A DNA stretch of 64,000 nt, taken from assembly GCA_035048495.1 (NCBI GenBank), contig CM068552.1:13946501-14010500 (forward strand), written 5' to 3'. The notes under the pieces are model-generated. The model saw only the letters and a list, made by a program, of their open reading frames with translations, had not been told where the DNA came from and did not search any database. The stretch comes from Euptelea pleiosperma (taxonomy: Eukaryota > Streptophyta > Magnoliopsida > Ranunculales > Eupteleaceae). Positions 46,861 to 64,000 of the stretch are shown here, piece after piece (the first letter of the stretch is position 1; every line of letters starts with the position of its first letter). A program made the translations under genes and the position numbers.

Positions 46861-47724
46861 AAATTCAAAATTTTAATTTGTTGCGCGCAAGGGGGCAAAC
46901 GAGTGGGAGTGACCGAATAAATGAAGGGCATTGAGTTGTTGAATTCTAACCGTTCACATTAGATGGATGGATTTGATCTCAACCCCTCTTTATCTTACGA
47001 AACCTTATAAGATAAGAGATAAGACAACTTCCATGTTTTGTTATATAGACTAGTGGGTGCCCCGTGCCATCAACACTCCTTGACGAAGAATTTGCCAAAA
47101 TCAGGTGAGCGGCGGAGATCCACCGCCCATTTGGGGGAGGATTAGATCTCAGCCCTTTTTTGTTGATGCTTATAAGAGGAAGTATAAGTAGGGAGACAAC
47201 CAATGTGTTTTGTTATATAGAATAGTAAATGGCCCATGCCCACGGCACTCTCCGACAAAAGCGTTTGCAAAAATTGGGTGCCTTTGGCACTCAAACGGTA
47301 TAATGGACCGAGACGTTACCGTTTTTTTCATTATAACGGCTGTTATAACGGATTGTAAGGCACAGATGGAGAAATGAGAAAATAACAGAAATAACAAAAA
47401 ATAACAGTGTTGAAATTTAAATTTTGAATAAATTGAGGTCAAATGAGGCGGATTGAGTGGCTGAAATCTAACCGCCCACTTTAGATCGATGGATTTGATC
47501 TCAACCACTTTTTATCTAACCGTCCACATTAGATGGATGGATAAGATAAGAGAATACAACTGAGTTGTCTTGATATATGCGTGGGTGGCCCGTGCCTGCG
47601 GCACTTTCCGACAAAGTGTTTGTTAAAATCGGGTGGGAGTTAATCTCAGCCATCGATATGAAGCATAGTGGATCTCAGCCACTCATTATTGAAGCCATAT
47701 AAGATAAGAGGGGTATAAGAAAAC

Positions 47725-47900
47725 CATTAAATTTTCGTTAAATTTTTTTTTTTTTAATTTTCAATTTTTAAATTTCAAAATTTGAATTTCAGCACCACTT
47801 TTTTCCGTTAAAATCATTAATATCTATTTTTTTCATTTTTGCCCCTGGCCATTTCAATTCGTTTTAACGGTAACACCCCTCTCGAGGCATAAAAAGTGGG
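47725..47900 (+). mobile_element. 'aacgg' hAT-type fragment between array units 4 and 5
   Basis: It contains aatttgaatttcagcaccac, then catttttgcccctggccatt and cgttttaacggtaacacccc, in the + orientation of MITE copies 1-3. It accounts for most of the extra length between unit 4 (47581) and unit 5 (47968). Confidence 0.55.
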
Positions 47901-50180
47901 GCTCCTGAGCTTGACCCTCGGGCTATATGTAAATCCAACCCATTTCATTCCTTATATGTAGGTAAATAGTAGGTGACCCATGTGCACGGCACTCATTGAC
48001 AAAGCGTTTGTCAAAATTGGGTGTGAGTGGCTGAGATCCACCGTCCATTTGGTGTGATAAGATCTCGGCCATCCTTATGAAGCCAGATAAGAGGGGGAGA
48101 CAACCGTCCTGTTTTGTTATATATAGATAGATAGTGGGTGGCCCATGCCCATGGAACTCTCCAACAAAGCATTTGCCAAAATCGGGTGTGAGTGGCTGAG
48201 ATCCTCCGTCTATTTTGGGGATAAGATTGCGGCCCTTCTTTGTTGAAACATATAAGAGGGGGATAAGTGGGGAGACAACTTCCTTGTTTTGTTATATAGA
48301 CTAGTAGGTGGCCTATGCCCACGGCACTCTCCGACAAAGCGTTTGCCAAAATCAGGTGTGAGTGGCTTAGATCCACCATCCATTTGGGGTGATAAGATCT
48401 CGGCCATCCTTTGTGAAGCCGATAAGAGGGGGGATGAGTGACTTCTCTGTTTTGTTATATAGAAGTATAGTGGGTAGCCTGTTTCCTCGGCACTTCCCTA
48501 CAAAGCATTTCCCAAAATCGGATGTGAGTGGTTGAGATCCACAGTCCTTTTGGGGGATAAGATCTCGGCCATCATTTGTGAAGCCGATAAGAGGGGTATA
48601 AGTGGGGAAACAATTTTCCTGTTAAATTAATCCAACCGTCTAAATTTTATTTTATGTAAAGGTTGATATGGGCCCTTGGATATATGAAGCCTATAAGAGG
48701 GGGAGACAACCGTTGTGTTTTCCCAAAATGGCATGTGCCCACGGCACTCTCCGACGAAAGTGTTTGCAAAAACTGGGTGCCTTTGGCACTCAAACGGTAT
48801 ACGGACTGAGGCATTACAGTTTTTTTCCATTATAACGGTTGTTATAACGGATTGTAACGCATAGATGGAGAAATGGGAAAATAACAGTGTTGAAATTCAA
48901 ATTTTGAATAAATTAAGGTCAAATGAGGCGGATTGAGTGGTTGAAATCTAACCATCCACATTAGATCGATGGATTCGATCTCAACCACTCTTTATCTAAC
49001 CATCCACATTAGATGGATGGACAAGATAAGAGAATACAACTGAGTTATTTTGTTATTTGTGTGGGTAGCCCATGCCTACGGCACTTTCCGACACAGTGTT
49101 TGTCAAAATCGGGTAGGAGTTAATCTCAACCATCGATATGAAGCATAGTGGATCTCCGCCACTCATTATTGAAACCATGTAAGGTAAGAGAGGGTGTAAG
49201 ACAACCACTTTCACTTGTTATATAGATAGTGGGTGGTCCATGCCCATGGCACTCCCCGTCAAAGCATTTGCCAAAATCAGGTGTGAGTGGCTGAGCTCCA
49301 CTGTTTATTTTGGAGATAAGATCTTGGCCCTTCTTTGTTGAAACATATAAGAGGGGGTATAAGTGGGGAGACAACTCCCTGTTTTGTTATATAGATAGGC
49401 CCACCAAATTAATCTTTTGGAGACTATCGTATGTTTCTTCTAAGTCAACAAAGATCATGTAGATATTCTTCCCCATTCTCTCAACTCTTTCATCGTTTAC
49501 CTAAATAAGAAGATTGCCTTTATGGTAGGCTTTTTTAACATAAATTTGTATTGGTTTTAATATGTCCCTGTCTTTTGCCTTAATCTTTGCTCCATCATAG
49601 CTCTTTCCTATAGTTTCATAGTATGCTCATAAGTTTGGTGCCACCATAGTTTGTGCAGTTTTGTACGTCTCATTATTCTAATATATAGGCACTACAGTAC
49701 TTCTCTATTTATCTGGCTTTTTTGTAATCTATGATATATTATTAAATGACTTAGTATGCTAGTACAAAGCAATTTCTTTCATGATTTTCATACATTTATT
49801 GGGATGTCATTTGATCCTAAGGCTCTCTTAATTAAAGTTGATTTTGCCTCTGATACCCTAATTTTACGAAAGTATACCTATAAAAAAATTTTATGAAAGT
49901 ATGCATGTTCTATATTCTCTCTAATATTTTTATACAGTCATATATACGTCCGTTATGTTGTCTTTATTTAATACTTTATGAAAATAATTCTTCACATTTT
50001 CTTAATTTTTTCATCTTTCACTAAAGAGTCTTAGGTCGTCACCTTTAACGCATCTAATATAATTTAAATTTTTAGCATTATTCTTTCTTGTTCAGATAAA
50101 CTTGTAGACATCTTTTACATCTAATCTACTCCATGATTTATTATATAATCTATCATATACTTTGGTTGTGTTTGGGAATG

Positions 50181-52201
50181 CTTTTTGGGAAGCGCTTCTC
50201 CAACTTTTGGCATTGAGAAGCGTTTCCTTAGCATAAATACTTGTTTGGCCTTCAAAAGCACTTTAGCTTTCAGCATCTTAAAGAAGTAGCAAGTGCTTGT
50301 ACGGGAAGTAAATCACTGTAAAAATGACTCTCGTATTTTGACCTTTTTGTCCTCACTTGTATGAAAGAAAAAAAGAAAAACCATCTCTCTCACCAAAGCC
50401 AATTGTAACACATGGCCAAAAAACATAAAGTAGATATATAGATGCAACACTGTCATTTACCCATCGAGCAACTTCAGATAAATATTCATTCAATTTCTGG
50501 ATTCAGGTGCCAGTAATCCAGGCACCTGAATTCGACTCGAATGCCTGAAAAATGACTTGATTACGTAAGATCCAATGTGTGATAAAAATAAAAAAATTTA
50601 AATGCTCTAAAATATTTTAAAAAAATTATCTATAAAGACACTCTTATTAAATCAATCATTTAATAATTTATGAGATTCTGAAAAAAAATGAGTTTGATTG
50701 TAAATAAGTACTAATCTATTATTACGTGTTTAAAACAGACCCATCCAAAAATAAAATCATGTTTGGACAAATTAAAGGTAATCAAAGTAAATTTGAGCAT
50801 TCACGCTCCATCGTCGAATTCAATCACATCCTCGAGGACTTCATTGGTAAACTTCAAGCTCGTGTCCTTCAACGGGGTTTGCTCTACATTTGGTTCTTCA
50901 ATGTATTCATTTGAATAGGTTATCGACATACACTGTGAGCTAAGAAGTTCAGTAGAAACCATTGTACACCTTCTATGTATACTACAGATAAGATCCATTA
51001 TTCGATGCTTGATAATCATATTAGGCGCATGTTGTCAAAGATAATATAATAAACAGGAATCATAACATACCAACAATCATGAATGATATTTTTCAAATAT
51101 AACCCAACACCAATGATAATCACATGAGACTAACCATAACCCTAATCACGGGTCTCCTTCTTACCACGGTGGGAGTAACCAAAAGGATCTTCTACTGGGG
51201 GTCTAATATTTTCACCATAGGACTCCATACCCTTCATAATTTTTAAACCATAGGGTATTTGCTAGAAGCATGCCTTTCTATCACTTCAACAAAATATTCC
51301 TTAAGCATTCGCTAGAAGCACACCCTTCTCTATCACTTGGATAAAATCTTCTTTAGGGTCTTCGCTAGATGCACACTTTTCTAATACTCACATCATAATC
51401 ATATACTTCCCAAAGCACACCGGCCAACCAAACAATATCTCAAATGTAATACAAATCAACATATAAACAGATTAATGTAGAAAAAACATATTATCAACAA
51501 CAACAACTAATGGCTATAATATAATAACAGAATAACATAATGTAGGTGTACCTACCTTGATGGAAAGTCGATTTGAATCTTGATCAAGGTTGATGATCTA
51601 CAACTCTTAATTGTTTAAGAGAAACCATGATAGAGAGAAAACTCTTTCATACTTAGAGAATCGGTTAGTTTTTTTTAGCTTTTCTCTCTTTAATTTTATT
51701 TCTTGAAAAATAACGTTTTCTCTTCTTAGAGAGGTTCTTAACGATTTTTTGAATGAGGAAAGCCTTATGCCTCTACTCTTATTTATAAGTTTTCGAAACC
51801 CTCAAATACTTTAAAATCCATGGTTAAAAATAAAACATGAAAAAGACTCTAATCCAACTAATAAAAATTACTAATTAGGATGAATTCTGGTATGTAGATC
51901 TAATTAGGGATGGGCCAAACATCTACAGGGTCAATGGTCTCTAAGAGTGTGCCACATGTAAGGTACTGTCACGCATTAGATGTACGTGCATCGCACATGG
52001 AGTCCCCTAGTACTAGTAGAAGGCGTACACGTGAGAGATTGAGAGTTCTTAAAAAAAGGGTAGAGAGAGTTGTGAGAAGGAATAATTTTAAGAGAGTGAT
52101 TTTAGGAGAGTGGGAGGGAGAGAGTTGAGAAAATATAAGCTTCCCGAGGGGACTTCAAAATTTGAAGTTCTCCCCTCCTACAAATGCAATCCGGAGCTTA
52201 G
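50181..52201. other. Intergenic region, no recognised gene
   Basis: A MITE-like start (ttggttgtgtttgggaatgc, then aagcgcttctcc) lies at about 50164-50300. An internal repeat 'ttcgctagaagcacaccc' occurs in two or three diverged copies near 51250-51380. A degraded 'gatgaattctggtatgtag' MITE end lies near 51870-51960. Short open frames in both directions match nothing known. Confidence 0.4.
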
Positions 52202-52447
52202 TTTAGGGCCCACTTACCTCATGGATGTTTGGACCACCTCTTGGTGTACATACACACCAAAGATCAGCTTGATCGGTGATTAAATAGTTATATTTTAACA
52301 TCCAAAAAAAGTATCAAATTCAACGGTCCAAATCTATGTTATTAAAATACTAAATCCAACAGTTATAAACCACTATTTATACTGATTTTTGATCTGTAGG
52401 TTCATCAAGAGGTGGTCAAAATATCCACAAGGTAAGTGGGCCCTAAA
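52202..52447. mobile_element. Foldback MITE of the 'cagcttgat' family
   Basis: The left end tttagggcccacttacctca is the inverted complement of ggtaagtgggccctaaa at the right. The next blocks, gtttggaccacctcttggtg and its complement (tcaagaggtggtcaaa), also pair. It is a 246-bp near-palindrome with an AT-rich centre. Confidence 0.75.
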
Positions 52448-52559
52448 GAGTACTCCACTTGGCGTGTTGGAAGGGGGCCATCAAACACAGACTTGGAGAG
52501 AGTTGAGGATACATTTGATAAATAACTAATTTTTCTTATATTTACAATTTACAACAGCA

Positions 52560-52563
<4 letters not shown>

Positions 52564-52627
<64 letters not shown>
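52564..52627. repeat. (AT)n microsatellite followed by a T tract
   Basis: About 49 bp of alternating AT run into 15-16 T. Such tracts vary greatly in length between individuals, and the assembled length may not be exact. Confidence 0.9.
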
Positions 52628-53283
52628 GACCTTTTTACCCTAATTGATAAGCAAAACAAAGATAAGGGCAGTTTTTTTGATAAAAAGTATTCAAAATGTT
52701 TTGTGACAAATCTAATGGAAGGCATTATTTTTTGGATAAGGGAGTAGGCGTGTTTTTTAAACCCTCATCCCCATGTAAATTACCAAAAAATCCTTAAATG
52801 ATGCCTTGTCCAATCAAATGGGCGCGTGAGACGGAGCGCACGAGCGAGTGGAGAGCTGTCGAGGTTCTTTAATGTGGACAGACTCCCAATCACATGGGAG
52901 CGTACTTGCTACAGTTGCGCGTGAACCTACCAATCCTTCTTGAATAGTTAAAGAAAAAGGGCAAAAAAAATGAAAAAAGAAAGGGTCGTACTATCCCACA
53001 CTTAGCCGTATAAAAGAACATGCGGTTGATCTATGGACCGTTGGATTCAGAAGATCAGAGTCTAGATGCAATGACTGCAAAGGGTAAAACTGGTATTAAA
53101 GTACTAACTTTTAGACCGTCTATCTCTTAAATCTGACGGTTTTAACTCAACCGCATTGCTTATTGTTTAGGTGGTTAAGCATGGGATAACATTTTTCCAA
53201 AAAAAGGACTCAACAGAGAAACGCAAAACAAAAGGAGATGTGAGCTTTGCCTCTTCTTCTCTCCTGTGTTTTTCCTCCGTTTC

Positions 53284-63668
<10,385 letters not shown>

Positions 63669-64000
63669 GTACGTGGTAACTTGGAAGTTTGAATGACATC
63701 TTAATTTCACTATTTATAGTGAAGTATTGGGGGTGTTTGTATTTATCCAGTGCATAGCACGGTTGAATCAAAACCCACTAACAAATATGAAGTTTCCATC
63801 ATCAAATATGTAAAATAGTTCTTTTTATTATGAAAGGCAGCCTTGCTGATGGCTGCATAATTGTAGATTTGTAGTGAAGTGTATACTGACACAGTATAAG
63901 TATTGAGTTTAATGGTTGGCATGTCTGTTGTTCTCGTGTATGATTTTGGAAAATGAGAGCCATATATATCTAACGAATTAGATTCGTGCCATCACTCCAA

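Larger units (their letters stand above)
46657..49395 (-). mobile_element. Tandem array of ~11 short Helitron-like units
   Basis: On the - strand, units begin tctatataacaaaac and end gggccaccca then ctag or ctat, with a small GC-rich stem (gtgg...ccac) just before the end. Plus-strand starts of the unit ends are about 46659, 47052, 47223, 47581, 47968, 48133, 48303, 48469, 48726, 49061 and 49228. Several spacings are 164-171 bp; longer ones contain extra DNA. At units 2 and 7 the ctag of one unit is followed directly by tctatataac of the next. The array lies between a host A (complement of 49396) and a host T (complement of 46656) inside a LINE, without target duplication, as Helitrons do. 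The recurring - strand frame FVGECRGHG is not evidence of a protein. There is no Rep or helicase gene, so it is non-autonomous. Confidence 0.7.
45668..50180 (-). mobile_element. RTE-type LINE remnant, split by a Helitron-like array
   Basis: On the - strand the left part (46656-45668) encodes YINIIKDMYEGVKTSI, then ITPRINPSPYLFGLVTDEV and a degraded active-site region (VDEMVLVDKT, where the family has FADD-vLVdet). Next comes an endonuclease-distal segment with IKKQHFHKISITEMRMLRWM and NEYICEHIRVLPI, and a short tga-repeat tail near 45668. The right part begins at 49396 with the complement of gcccaccaaattaatctttt. This is exactly where the related LINE at 7205-8560 continues uninterrupted (gcccaccaaattaatttttt near 8201). 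The 2739 bp between the two parts are foreign. Many stops show it is dead. Confidence 0.8.

Noticed and set aside
46659..49374. Recurring - strand proteins with FVGECRGHG
   Set aside because: They are translations of the repeat unit itself, in changing frames and lengths; repetition of the DNA explains them.
46657..49395. CRISPR-like array
   Set aside because: Units are 164 bp or longer and related throughout, without short repeats and unique spacers, and the host is a plant nuclear genome.
53266..53283. Earlier start for CK2 (six extra residues)
   Set aside because: That frame would have to begin with GTG; the first ATG is at 53284.

Overview
The window looks like nuclear DNA of a flowering plant. 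Its genes have many spliced exons, introns run from 85 bp to 8.4 kb, every protein-coding match is to a plant family, and most of the remaining sequence is decayed transposons. Few-gene, repeat-rich sequence with very long introns fits a large-genome angiosperm. A magnoliid or other early-diverging lineage is only a guess. Nothing bacterial, organellar or CRISPR-like was seen.

Four genes could be modelled codon by codon. (1) The + strand C-terminal exons (4778-15334) of a QWRF/AUGMIN-subunit-8-like microtubule protein; its 5' exons were not found. (2) A complete two-exon class II LBD transcription factor, LBD37/38/39 type, 227 aa, on the - strand (28505-27708). (3) A complete seven-exon queuosine-salvage glycosylase (QNG1/DUF2419), 306 aa, on the - strand (42805-34078). 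(4) The first six exons of a plastid-type casein kinase 2 alpha subunit (CKA4-like), + strand from 53284, running off the right edge. These genes are unrelated in function and form no pathway together. All introns use GT-AG except one GC-AG intron in the kinase gene.

Layout: 1-4.8 kb is mostly old repeat with an L1-type LINE fragment. 4.8-15.3 kb is the AUG8-like gene, with an RTE-type LINE in its first visible intron. 15.3-27.7 kb is a gene-free MITE field in which several insertions still show target-site duplications: a hAT-type family with 8-bp duplications, Mutator-type foldbacks with 9-bp duplications and a Tourist-like element with TAA. 27.7-28.5 kb is LBD. 28.6-34 kb is intergenic with an RNase H fragment and microsatellites. 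34.1-42.8 kb is QNG1, whose 6.6-kb fourth intron is filled by a decayed Ty3-type retrotransposon. 43-53 kb holds MITEs, an LTR/PBS remnant and a second RTE-type LINE split by a 2.7-kb tandem array. 53.3-64 kb is the kinase gene.

The most unusual structure is that array (46657-49395). Read on the - strand, about eleven units begin with TCTATATAAC and end with CTAG or CTAT; several abut exactly, and the whole array sits between a host A and a host T. This is what a head-to-tail array of short non-autonomous Helitrons would look like. I saw no previously undescribed enzymatic or defence system.
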